Assembly (NCBI RefSeq): GCF_033807715.1
Contig: NC_084596.1
Location: forward strand, 28,346,879-28,410,878
Source: Cololabis saira
Lineage: Eukaryota > Chordata > Actinopteri > Beloniformes > Belonidae
DNA length: 64,000 nucleotides
Reading direction: 5' to 3'
Below are positions 43,265-55,150 of the stretch, in pieces. Below the pieces are notes generated by a model. The model saw only the letters and a list, made by a program, of their open reading frames with translations, was not told the origin of the DNA and did no database searches. The translations under genes and the position numbers were made by a program. Each line of letters opens with the position of its first letter. Within the stretch, counting starts at the first letter, position 1.

Positions 43265-44024
43265 CAGAGCTGGGTAGAGCAGCCAAAAATTGTACTCAAT
43301 TAAAAGTACTGTTACTTCAGAATAATATGACTCAAGTAGAAGTAAAAATTAGTCATCCAAATAATTACTTGAGTAAAAGTAAAAAAGTACTTGGTGAAAA
43401 AACTACTCAAGTACTGAGTAACTGTTGAGTAACGTCTGATTTATTTTTTTAACGCAACCATTCAAACAGACAAAAGTACAAAATAATCCTATTCAGGCAA
43501 ATTAAATCAATAAAATAATAAAATTATTTTAAATTAATAAAAAATAGCTTAAATTAAAATAAGCTTAAAGTAAATTCAAGTACTTTAATAAATAATAAAA
43601 TAAATAAAATAATAACAGAATAAAAAAATAAATTAAGCAAAAGTACCACAAAATTTCAAGCCTTTGTACTTTTCTTTTTTAACCAGGCAGAACTAGAACA
43701 AGCCCATGAACTCATAGAAACTCTGTGTGTGTTTGAGTCTGTGTAAATGTGACAAAACATGCAAAAACAAACATTTTTCCCAAAGAATCACTCAGTGATG
43801 TCATGAGATTGACGTGTACGTGGATAAAAGGGATAAAAGAAAAGTAATGAGATCAACGTAGCCTAATGTAGCGGAGTAAGAGTAACAGTTTCTCCTTCAC
43901 AAATCTACTCAAGTAAAAGTAAAAAGTATAGTGATTCAAAACTACTCCTAAAAGTACAAAATTTCCCAAAACTTACTCAAGTAAATGTAACAGAGTAAAT
44001 GTAACTCATTACTACCCACCTCTG
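43265..44024. mobile_element. Non-autonomous hAT element with TSD
   Basis: It starts CAGAGCTGGGTAGAGCAG and ends ACTACCCACCTCTG. The 8-bp flanks GAAATGTG at 43257-43264 and 44025-44032 are identical. Both ends are full of ACTCAAGTAAAAGTA-like motifs, and the interior (43440-43640) is extremely AT-rich (AATAAAATAA). It is related in design to the outer hAT of the 39.8-41.0 kb nest but differs in sequence. No transposase. Confidence 0.93.
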
Positions 44025-44032
44025 GAAATGTG

Positions 44033-47000
44033 TATATCAACATGTGCACAATAAGTGTTGAGGAAAACTGACATATACTGTACCTGTTGTAAATGTACTA
44101 TTTACATTTACTAAAATCATCCCAAAATTAGTTGGGTTTTTTTTAACCCACTCCAGGTTTTTAAAGGAAATGGTTTAGTTTACAGCTCTCCTGTAACAGT
44201 CTCTAAAAGCTCATCGAGTGGGTTAGTTTGTAATGCTCAGACTTATTGTGGTTGTGTAAAAAGCAACCAATTAGCAAGTAAAACTGAATAGCTAGTGAAA
44301 TGAATGGATTGTAAAACACAAAAAAAGTTTGCTGACTCAAATGGGAAAACAAAAATCAGTTCCCCCAAATGTTTCTTTCCAGCCTGCTTGTAACTCCTCT
44401 TGGGTCCATGTGAATGAAAGAAAAGAAGAAATCATGCCCAAGAACACAAATTAATAGATTTTATTCAGGGACACAAATTGCTATGAGATAGGGTCCTCTA
44501 ATTATTTTGTTCTGAAACAGTCTGTGATTGGAACTGGATGATGCTGAGTGGTTGATTTTTTCAGTTTCAAATTGAGGCTAATATCAGTGTGGTACAAATT
44601 CATAATATGCCGTTGAATGCTATGAGCATATTTTTGAAACATGAGATAAGAACAGAATAGAGAGTCAATATTGTGATATTTCATGAGTATCTTATTGTTC
44701 AAGTATAGCTATAATTAAGAACAAGCCTTCCGTAAAATAATTTGGAAAGATGGAGTTTCAGAGGGAGTCTTTACCATTTTCCCTGAAAAGAAGATGCATG
44801 TGTCATGTGTAATGTGTTGCTACTGCAACCACAGACCCTTGGCTTTGAGTCAGAACTCTCCTTTATGCAGGAATGTTCTGGTTCAATGATCCTTGCTTCA
44901 TCTCTAAAGCACACCATGTCTCCTCTGTTGCTTACAAAGCAGGGGGCGAAACTTGAATCCCAATTTTATGGTCACGAATAGAGACCAGAAGTGTAAGTAA
45001 CTTGGCACCCCAAAATCATGAAACTATAACCGAGCTTAGTGAAAATGATTTGGCTTTTCACGATGAAACTACACTTCAAAGCTGAAAGTCCATTAGGATT
45101 TTACTGTAAGCTGCAAAACATTAGCATTAAATTGCCATTTGCAGATATATGATACAATCTTAATGACAAACTGGACAGCACCATTTTTTTTGCACCGTGG
45201 ATCTCTAATTATTCAGTCATGATTTGTTGACCGTGTTGGATGTGGCAGCCGCAGGCTGCGCACTGTTTTGTGTTCCAAAACAGGAGAAAAAAAATGAAGA
45301 CATAAATGTATTTCATAATGCATTGATTTATTCAGCAAGTACACCCAGGCTATTATTTAAAACCATTACACCACTGATAAGCCGAGGCAGCACAGGCAAC
45401 TTTATGGGATGTGCAGAGTCTACCTGAGTTGTACTACCAGCTGTGTCCTTAATGCAAGCTGTGGTGTCTCTGCACAGCAACCTTTTTTCTTTGAGAATCT
45501 GCCATTTTTGATAGGCCGTCTAAGCTCTGTCATTTTTCCTCTAAGTATCATGTGAAGTTTGTGTTCTCATTTCACAATAATCAATGTACTGGAAGGAAAG
45601 AGATCCACACAGCTGGTGGCAGGTTTAGGGTAACATTTTCCTCCAGCTTCTAAAGTTCAGCCACATGCAGCTTTCCTTTGAACGTGATATTATACAGTTA
45701 GTAGGAGCTTTCACTCTCCCCTAACACTACTCCTATTTTTAGATATCTATTTTGCAGCATTGTAATAAAAGAGCTACCTCAGTGCTGAAAATTCAAGTAA
45801 GAGACGTATTTTCTTGAGAAAAGTCTGAGAACAAACACTTGATCAGGTATTAATATTCTGAATATCCATTCTGTTCAACTCATGTGCCAAAGTGCATAGC
45901 CAGGTCGGTCTCTGTTACATATGGCTTCAATAAAAATAAAGAACGAAGAAAGAAAAAACAGTCCTCTGGTCGCAGGGAAATGTGAATTTGGGTCAAATTC
46001 ACCAGGTGGAAAGTGAGAGGCTTAAGTGCAGCGCTCGCATGTTTTCTGAGGCGTATTTTACTTAATAAAGAATAGCCAAGTAAAAGAAAACAGATGTCAT
46101 GTTGCTGATCCACTGGCTCACATCCTTATTTAGAGAAACAATGTTTATGCACAGCCTATACTGAAAGTGTAAACTCTCTATTTCATCTGAACTGACCCGG
46201 GAGAGCTTCACTTGTTGTGTTTTATTCACTGTGGTCAATGTACTGTATATGTTAATACACACAGCTGGGCCTTGTCTCTGTTTTCTCCTCTTATTGTTTT
46301 TACCCTTTTTTTATTTCTTTTTTTTGATAAAGCGGTCAAAAATATGCTCGGGTTTGCTTTTTCTCACTGCAGCTTGTCATTTTCGTCTGCGTGCAGTGTG
46401 CAATCGAAATCCAGAGTAATATCACCATACGGCTAAAAGCAATCCTCAGTTTTGCTGCTGACTCAAGAGCAGATAACCAACGCACTCCACAATGCCGTAA
46501 ATAGTAGGTGTTAAGAACACAGAGTTTTTAGTCAAGCTGAAATTATAGCTGCGCCGAAAGAGCATGCTTCTTTTTCCATTATACTGCTCTCACTCGCTGC
46601 CTTAGCTTAACTTCCACATGTCTGCTAAATTAGTTTTAATTAGAAATAGGATGAATAACTCCCATCCATACATACACATTATATCACTTGTGATTGCTTG
46701 TGGTTGCTAGGATACTGGGGTTTGCGCCATTTTGGCTTGATGTAAGGCTGAGACAGGCACCCTGCTGATTGGCTTCAGTCAGTGACACATTTAAAACTTG
46801 CTTATACATTTTGCTTATATTGTATGAACATAATTTTTAGTTCATACTTGCTGTTAAAGCAAGCTCTCATTTTACCTATATTCATATTGAAAAGGTTCAA
46901 GTGAAGTTTGGTTTTTCTCTTTTTTTTTATTAAAAAAACTCTTTCTTTAGAAAGAAATTCTGTCTTACTCTTAATGTTTAAAAGAAGATAAGGAAGCAGC

Positions 47001-47593
47001 TTTTGTGCCTGCGACTAATTAAGGCGATACTATAAACCTGCACACAGCCTCCTCTATTTTATTGACCCATGTTTCCTTGACTCATGCATCCTCACGTCTC
47101 ATTGGTAAGGCACACTTTTTTTTATGCTCATTATTGTAATTTTCATTACTCGGTGAGGTACAGTACGACTCGTGGGCTGCTCACTGACAAAAGTACTGGA
47201 ATGTCTTTGTCTGTAAAGCCATACTGGGTAAAAGTCCAGCTCAGCTCTGCTTCCTTCTTCGCCTGAGCTTTACAACTATCGGCTCTGCCAAGTGGTTGCT
47301 TTTCAGAGCAACCCAGACCGTACCTGTGTTAGGGAAAACAACATTCCCTACTGTGCTCTTTGGACATGAAATAATCGGCAGGAAGAAATGAAATTAAAAA
47401 AGCCTTTTTTTGATGAGTTTGTGGGTATCATAAAGGCTATGGTGAGGAAGATGTGGCTGTTTTTCGTGAAACACTACGACAATTTGTTGTTTGGAGATTC
47501 TAGTATAGTGTTATTTTTACTAGTATGGTTTTACAACATATTTAAACATTTTATTTTAATTGGTATTGTTGTCAGTTCAATCTAGGAAAAGAG
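44033..47593. other. Unassigned non-coding stretch
   Basis: AT-rich with no exon, element end or RNA gene recognised. ORFs below 80 codons only. Confidence 0.5.
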
Positions 47594-47688
47594 ACTCAAG
47601 GGAGTTTTTTTTTTTACACTTTTCTTGAGAAGTAAAATAACATTTACCTTAGAGGTAAGTGTTATTTTATTTGCTAAATCCCTTGAGA
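47594..47688. repeat. Imperfect inverted repeat (hairpin), about 95 bp
   Basis: The outer arms are ACTCAAGGGA (47594-47603) and TCCCTTGAG (47679-47687). The inner arms are AGTAAAATAACATTTACCT (47631-47649) and AGGTAAGTGTTATTTTATT (47653-47671), with about two mismatches and a 3-4 bp loop. The left spacer is T-rich. It may be a degraded MITE; a structured RNA is less likely. Confidence 0.55.
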
Positions 47689-50633
47689 TATAGCAGATAA
47701 AATAAAGGAAATAAATTAAATACAAATTTAAAACTGAACCTAAAACTCTGCACTGACTTATCTATTGCTTTAGATGCGTACTGATGTTTCGCTTTATTCT
47801 GACATGTAAATTAGGTCCACAAGCGGAGGAAAACAGTAACATATGTATAAGAATACACATCCTCTTCGTGTGAATGCAACTTTCAGAGGCCTCATTAAAT
47901 CATAGGAGTTATGATCAAAAATGTCTTTGTGGTAACGTTTTTCTTGCTTTGCTGCAACGTAGCGACCTCACAGAGATACACAGTCAGATAATTCAAGTTC
48001 TTTCACCTCTGCATTCTGTCTTCTTTTTTCTTTTTTTATACTCTAACACATTGTGTGTGTTCTTGCTCCAAATGTGCCACTCACACAATGGTGGAAAACC
48101 TCATAATAATATGAGGCGTTTCAACAAACATCCGTGCGGTTAAAAAAGAGGGTAGCTTGAAACGCTGTGGCAAATATGTCTTGAGTCACTATTAGATGGT
48201 TTTACTCATTAAGATCAAAAGCCACAAATTCAAAGGCAATCTCAAACCTTGGAGGGGAAAGCTATTTATTGAAATAAAGAAAAAAAAGAAAAGTAAAATC
48301 AAAGGATTTGAGTTTTTCAGGATTTTCCATGGGATTTGTTAAGTGCTCTTGTTCATTGCAGAAAGACGCTCTCTCTATTCTTTTAGCATTGAGATGAAGC
48401 AAATTCTTTGGGCATCAGTTTTACTGGGGTAGCTCTCTGTATTTTTATATTCACAAAGCAGCAGGGTTGGGTATTGGTTAAAAAAACTGTGGCAGTTGGG
48501 GGTTGTGGTGGATCATCATGATTCTGTTGTAATTGTAGTCTTCATGGTCCTTCAGATCAGGTCAATGTAATACTTTTTTTTTAAATAGGACAATGCCTCA
48601 ACTAATTTCTGACTAAAATGAGGGTTTGTGTTACTTACACATCTTCTCTTAAATTATGTGTACAGCCACTCTAAAGTTTTAGCCTACTGGTTAGTTTCAC
48701 TTCTAAATCGGGTTGCACTATTAAAATTAAAAAGATCATTACACAAATATGTTAATGCATTTTAAGCCAATTTCTGTAGAGAGCAAATAAATCAAGAATG
48801 AAAAAAGAAAAATCCGTACACATGACTTACAAAAAATGCTTTACGGAACAAGAAAAACATTAAGATTCAGCACAATCTGCAAATGTAAATATCACTTTTA
48901 TAAGTGGCCTCCATTATTAAAGGAATATAATTTCAGCAACTCCACGCATGAACACAAAAATCAATTTCTTTTAAACCAGACAATGACCTCACCCAAGCAG
49001 CTACCTACATGTATGTTGTACAAAGTCTGGGTAATGTCTGACAGAGGCTGTGCGCAGTCAACTGTTCAGAGATTTCTCAGAGATTCAATGTGCATGCTAA
49101 TGAGTCCTGCAGCTTTGTTCTCTTTTCTGCTTTCCTGTATATTGTTTCCACTCTTTTGTTGAGTTTTCTGGCATCCGTGTGCTTGTGAAAGTCCTGCAGA
49201 AGTCATACTGAAATTTAGCAAAACACATTGATTGAGGAAATGCTAGAAGCATCTGACATTTTCCAAACTTTATGTGTGAAATAAGCTGTACAACATGTTT
49301 TCAAGAAACTATTGTGTTGCTTTGGAGTGAATGGAAATTAACAGGTGTGTGTCAATATCATCATGTTGAATATCTTCATGAAAATTAACCTCATTAATGT
49401 CCTCTTATATTTGGTGACCTTTTACACAACATCTCACTCTTTCAGTATTAGATGTCGTCATTTGTAGAATTGACATTTGCTTGAACTTAGTCTTTTGTTT
49501 TTTGGGGGGGAATTTGGAGGTTCCGTGTTTTGATTATCTTAAGTTCCTGTCATATTTTCAAAGCAGTTCTTCCCTTGGGCATTTATATTACCATTGTTTC
49601 CTGTATTTGCTTTCTCCACATATGTTCTGGCTTTTGAGAATTGTTCCTCACCTAGGTTCTGTTCCTGTCATACACATCTAGTTTTCCATTGATTGCTTGT
49701 TTAGTTTATCTACTCCTTGGCTTTTGCTAATGGTATTTTTGTGCAGATTCTTGCAACTGCACAACTGCACCCCTTAACCTCTATTCTGCGTGTTGGTCCT
49801 CCAATGCTGCAAACATTGTGACAGTTTTAGCCAACTAATTATCCAAGCAGTTACTGGGTTGGGTGTTAAAAACAAGTCACATTTCACAGTATTTGGAGAA
49901 GGTGTTACTGAAAGTGAATCTACTATTTATATTGGTGCAAAAGTAATGATTCCGGGACCCATTTGCACATTTGCAGACTTCATTGCATTATTGGCCGGAA
50001 ATTCAGCCTGGTCTTATAAAGAAAGTCGGCTCTGTCTTCTTCAACAAACAGTGAAGAAGCACAGAGAGTACTGGTAGTACCTTTTAGGGTGCTTTTTAGT
50101 CAAGAGGAAATTAAAAATGGTCACTTACATTTCTATTTAACATTGTCCCCTACACCAACAATTAACTATGAATCTCAAAAAACAGCAAAATGCAAAAAAT
50201 AATTCTTACAGCTGAAGTGAGTTATTACTCTAATCATGTCTAAACATGTTAGAATGACAGCCAGGGGAGTTGTTCCATTAAACAATAACAGTCCCCTAAT
50301 TAAAGGAATAGAAATATGAAAAAATGATCTTTGTCTTGGCTCGTATAGCTGTTTGGTTCGTTATATTTCCACAAAAATGAAATGAACTGCAGTTTTATAC
50401 AATGAAACTATTTGCAACACTGTTAGGCAATTGGTTAGAAAGGGTAGAAACTGCATAAGATCTCAAAATTTAGGCCATTATAATGTACCTGTGAATAAAT
50501 TTCCCCTTAATAAATCATTTTGAATGCAATCGTGCTGAGGCAGATTTTGAAAAAGACTGATGAAAGTGAAAACAACCAAAACCAAGAGGAACATTCACTG
50601 AGTCAGAGCATAAACAGCACATCCAATTATCAG

Positions 50634-50636
<3 letters not shown>
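47689..50636. other. Unassigned non-coding stretch
   Basis: Nothing recognisable beyond short T-runs. A 95-codon ORF at 49790-50077 lacks splice support and a known domain. Confidence 0.5.

Positions 50637-50700
<64 letters not shown>
50637..50700. repeat. (AT)31 microsatellite
   Basis: Pure AT run of about 62 bp. A second short AT run lies at 50713-50724 after a T8 tract. Confidence 0.97.
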
Positions 50701-50704
<4 letters not shown>

Positions 50705-50724
50705 TTTTGTTCATATATATATAT

Positions 50725-53624
50725 TAAATTTTTTTTTGGAGGACACTTTGATTTTCAGAATCTTATTATGTTCTTCATGGAAGCAGAGTATATCCTCTTA
50801 AAACTAGGTTACATGGTCTCTGGAGATTTGTGTGAACAGCAGATTCCACTGACAGAAGTTAGATAACACATAGAAAGAGCGTTCAGTTTCCTACAATGGA
50901 TAAAATCTGACAGGCAACATGAATCTAGACTTGTCTCCTTTCTAGATCTTTTCTGGCTTTAAGAATATTCCCCTTCGTCTGTCCTTGAACGTTTGCAAAA
51001 ATGCTCTTATATGGAGAAAAGCATAGAACAAATAAATATAATGTACCAGAGTCTCTGCTTTGCAACTGTGTGATTTGGTCCAAAAACATCACTGCATCTC
51101 AGCCCCAAAACAAGCTTATCTGAAAAAGGCATCGCAATCTGTAGCTGCACATTTTAAGGCACTTGGGAACATTTGTTTTAATCTGGTTTCGGATGCCCAG
51201 GGTTTTTCCTCCTGCGTGTAGTTTCAAGTGTTGTTGCTGTTGTGAGTCTGAGCTTTTCCACAGCCGAAACACAGAAAAATGGAAACAGATGCTCATTGTT
51301 CCAGTGTGAAAAGTCAGAAAGGGAAAAAAAGACCCCAAAAAAAGTCTGATGGTGCCATTGAACAGTAGCAGACTTGAGCCGAGTTAAGTTTTCTTTACAT
51401 TATGTTTACGAGAATTCACTATAAAGAAAGAAATGTATCTTTAAAATTTGGTCTGAACTAGGTTGTTTGGCTTTAGAAAATGTACAAGTACACTTGTTGA
51501 AATACCTACCTATATCTATTGTGGGTGACATTTTTTGGGGGAAAAGGAATAGGGCCAAGGAAATGAATCCTGTCACTGAAGCATGAGTCTTGGGACTGTT
51601 TCTATTTTTAGTAACTGAAGCACAGATGCAGACACATGCTATACAGTTTAACCCTCACACAAACACAGACACAATAAATAATAAATGTGCCAAACAGGAA
51701 GATATTATCCACTCAAGGGTTGGTTGGAAGTCAATAATTTGCAAAGCAGCTCAGTGGGAAAATTGGGTGCAGTAAACCCATTATGCAAAAATGCATGGTG
51801 GAATAGATGTGAGAAGAACACAGCAAGCCTTGAAGTGAGGTGGGACTTTGAGGCTATATTTGTCACTTTCCGAGCTTCGGCTCAATTAGTGTCCACAATT
51901 TATTTTTCAAAATGGGTTTCTTTTATAAGTCTGCAGCATATAATAAATCCACACTCGATTCCATTCTAATCAAGAAAAAAACAATTCATAACGTTTACAT
52001 CGGCTGGCTGATTAAACCCTTTACGAAGACTGTGTACAAACTCTTCCCTATTTTACTTTTCAGTTCTCCTGGCGGCTGTTCTCTTGTCTTTTAAAGTAAA
52101 ACGATATAATCAGATTATATTTGGGTACAAATATAACACGATAACACTGTGTAAAAGTATGCTGCACTCTGTAATCCAGTAATAAAATATGGAGAAAACA
52201 GAGCGGCAATGAAATGGATGATTCAGCTGAAGCGAAAAAGGAGAAAGCAATTATTTATAGAATTGTGTATTAACACCTATCATAATTCCATCTTGTCCTT
52301 TCACACACTTTTTTCCACATTATTCCAAGATAATTCTATGGTTTTTAGTCCCGGTGATAACCTTGTCTAAATGAATGCCTTGTCTGATGTATGAGTTTGT
52401 CACTGTCGATTAGCAAGTGAGACCAAATAAAAACTAAAATAGTATCTTTTTAAAAATGATGCGCATAAGTTCTATGAAAGGTCATGTCAGTGTGTTTTAC
52501 TTAGCAAATTCTGCACAAGTTAGTGCCACTAAAAGAGCTTTAAAGGTGATTGACAAATAGGTTACCATTATGATTATATGCATGAAAAGTTACATCAAAT
52601 GTTCCTTTTTTCACATTTTTTTTCTGCAGCCTCTAAGATGAACTAATCTGACAGAAACCTAAAAGCTTCCATGCCTGAAGTTTTTGTCCTGTGCTTTGGA
52701 AGAACAAAAGCGCCAGAAAACCTGAGACGAGTTCATCCATCAGACGCATGCCCAAAAAATAAGCTTGTCTGAAACCTTAAACTGCATTTAATACAAGTTA
52801 TAACATTTTTAAATCAGTGAATAAATTGAGAGGATACAAATGTAAGGACATTTAAAAGGTACAATGAGGTTTCTCCTTGTGGCTCTTTCCGGCACTTAGT
52901 AGATCAACCGAGAGAGCAAGACTAAACTTTAGCCTTCGATAAGCACACTGGTCTGTGGTTGATGGCGGCTGATGGATGTCCTTTTCAGATGACCTAACAA
53001 GCTCAGTTTTTACTGCTTAAGATGAAAAAAGCTGTGCAGCTGCGGAGAATTATTCGGCTAGGAATTTTGTAGCCGTTCAGTTTGCGGACGTGTCTGCAGG
53101 TCTTTTCACCGAGTGGGACGTATTGTCTGAGCCAGACAATTTCTGTTATCTCCAACTCAAAGAATTACCAGTGAAAGTGACATGAACAGTTTTTCCAATG
53201 GTTTATACTGGATTAACTCTAGCTGTCTGAACCAGAAGCAAAAAGGGGAGACCTGATTACCCAGAAGAGAAGTCAGTGGGAGAATCCTGCAACAGCAGTG
53301 ATGGTAGTGCTTTGATACACTTATCTTCACAGGTTCACAGCAGTTTGGTGCAGAGGGATGAACTGTGATGTTGCATTGAAAATGTATGGAAAAGATGGAT
53401 ATCATTTACAGAAATACCAGTTAGTAATGACCACTTAAGCCACAGAGCTCAGAAAAAAGCCATAAAAATAGTGAAACACCACGGAAAACCTTGCACATGT
53501 GTAGCAGTCTGCCGTTTTCATTAGATTCAATTGATAATTTTGCACATATGGTTTGTTTTTTTGCTTATTTCAATGGATACTAGAACTAAAGTTATTACCG
53601 TATTCTCTATTCTCCATTGTCATT
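50725..53624. other. Unassigned non-coding stretch
   Basis: A strong acceptor-like pyrimidine tract ends TTTTTTCTGCAG near 52630 on the plus strand, but the following sequence has stops in all useful frames and no donor. Otherwise nothing recognised. Confidence 0.45.
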
Positions 53625-55150
53625 TATTAGGGCCCGAGCACCTTCAGTGCGAAGGCCCTATTGTATCTGTAGGAATTTTTTTTCTTTTTTCTTCTGACGA
53701 AAGGAGGGCCTTTTTGCCCCCCTAAACGTGCCCAAAAAGTCACCAAATTTTGCATGCATGTCAGGCCTGGCGAAAAATTTGATATTTAATGGTTTACATT
53801 AATGGGCGTGGCAAAATGGCTCAACAGCGCCCCCCGGAAAACTTTGTGCCTCAAGCCCCACAATACGGTTTGACGTACATGCACGAAAATCGCTACACAC
53901 CTGTATCAGTACACAACTTAAAGAAAAGTCTCTTGGCGACATGGCCGAAACCGAACAGGAAGTCGGCCATTTTGAACATTCTGAATTAATCGCGTAATTT
54001 TGGAGCAATATGAGCCATTCCTTCGAGAATTAATACGGCCCGAACCGTAACGTGCACCCAGGTGTGTTATACATCAAAATGTGCGTCTCTATCCTGCGAC
54101 TACGTGCATTACTTTTCTCTTTCAAAAGTGTTACCGTGGCGACGCCAGACGCCAAAAAGCGTGCCCCCCTTCATCTGATTGGTCCATATTTGATAGTTCC
54201 CCAAAAGTCACCATATTTTGCATGCAAGGCAGGCCTGGCGATAAATTTGATATTTAATGGTTTGTATTAATGGGCGTGGCCTAATGGCTCAACAGCGCCC
54301 CCCGGAAAACTTTGTGCCTCAAGCCCCACAATACAGTTTGACGTACATGCACGAAAATCGGTACACACCTGTATCATGTGGCAACTTAAAGAAAAGTCTC
54401 TTGGCGACATGGCCAAAACTGAACAGGAAGTCGGCCATTTTGAATTAATTGTGTAATTTTGGCGCAATTTATGCCACTTTCGGCAATTAATACGGCCCGA
54501 ACCTTAACGTGCACCCAGGTGTGTTATACATCAAAATGTGCGTCTTCATCTTGCGACTACGCACATTACTTTTCTCTTTCAAAAGTGTTACTGTGGCGAC
54601 GCTAGACACCAAAAAGCGTGCCCCCCTTCATCTGATTGGTCCATATTTGATAGTTCTCCAAAAGTCACCAAATCGTGCATGCAAGCCAGGCCTGGCGATA
54701 AATTTGATATTTCATGGTTTGCATTAATGGGCGTGGCCTAACGGCTCAACAGCGCCCCCTAGAATACTTTTCTCTGCCATAACTTTTGAAAGGTTTGACA
54801 TAAAGAGTTGTGGGTGGTGTCATGGGACTCGGTATTGAGTACTTGACCATAATTGGTGAAAATTAGCCCCGCCCCTTCTTCTGATTGGTCGTCCCGATTT
54901 TCTGCTATAACTTTTGAATGGTTTGACATAGAGAGTCGTGGGTGGTGTCATCAGATTCTGTATGGAGTCCTTGACCTTCATTGGCCTGAATTAGCCCCAC
55001 CTCTTCTTCTGATTGGTTGTCCCTTTTTTCTGCTATATCTTTTGAATGGTTTGACATAGAGAGTCGTGGGTGGTGTCATTTCTGATATGCTTATGGGGGC
55101 GGTGGCCGTGAGTGCGAGGGCCCGTTCATCGCTGCTTGCAGCTTTAATTA
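53625..55150. mobile_element. GGGCCCGAGCAC dispersed fish repeat with internal tandem units
   Basis: It starts TATTAGGGCCCGAGCACC, whose first about 30 bp (to GTGCGAAGGCCC) can fold as a hairpin. It ends GTGCGAGGGCCCGTTCATCG followed by CTGCTTGCAGCTTTAATTA. Inside are 2.2 copies of a unit of about 460-470 bp (starts near 53731, 54203 and 54658, each with AAAGTCACCA and TGCATGCA then GGGCGTGGC). Nearly three copies of a unit of about 126 bp follow (starts near 54776, 54901 and 55028, with ACTTTTGAA and GGTTTGACATA). Boundaries are approximate and no target duplication is certain. The sequence type is very common in fish, but I do not assign a superfamily. The paired ORFs in each unit are not proteins. 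Confidence 0.8.

Noticed and set aside
52603..52630. Strong acceptor-like pyrimidine tract ending CTGCAG
   Set aside because: No open frame or donor follows.
53789..54727. Pairs of similar ORFs (MVYINGRG / MVCINGRG and MHPGVLYIKM)
   Set aside because: Repeated because they lie in the tandem units of a dispersed repeat; no sign of protein selection.
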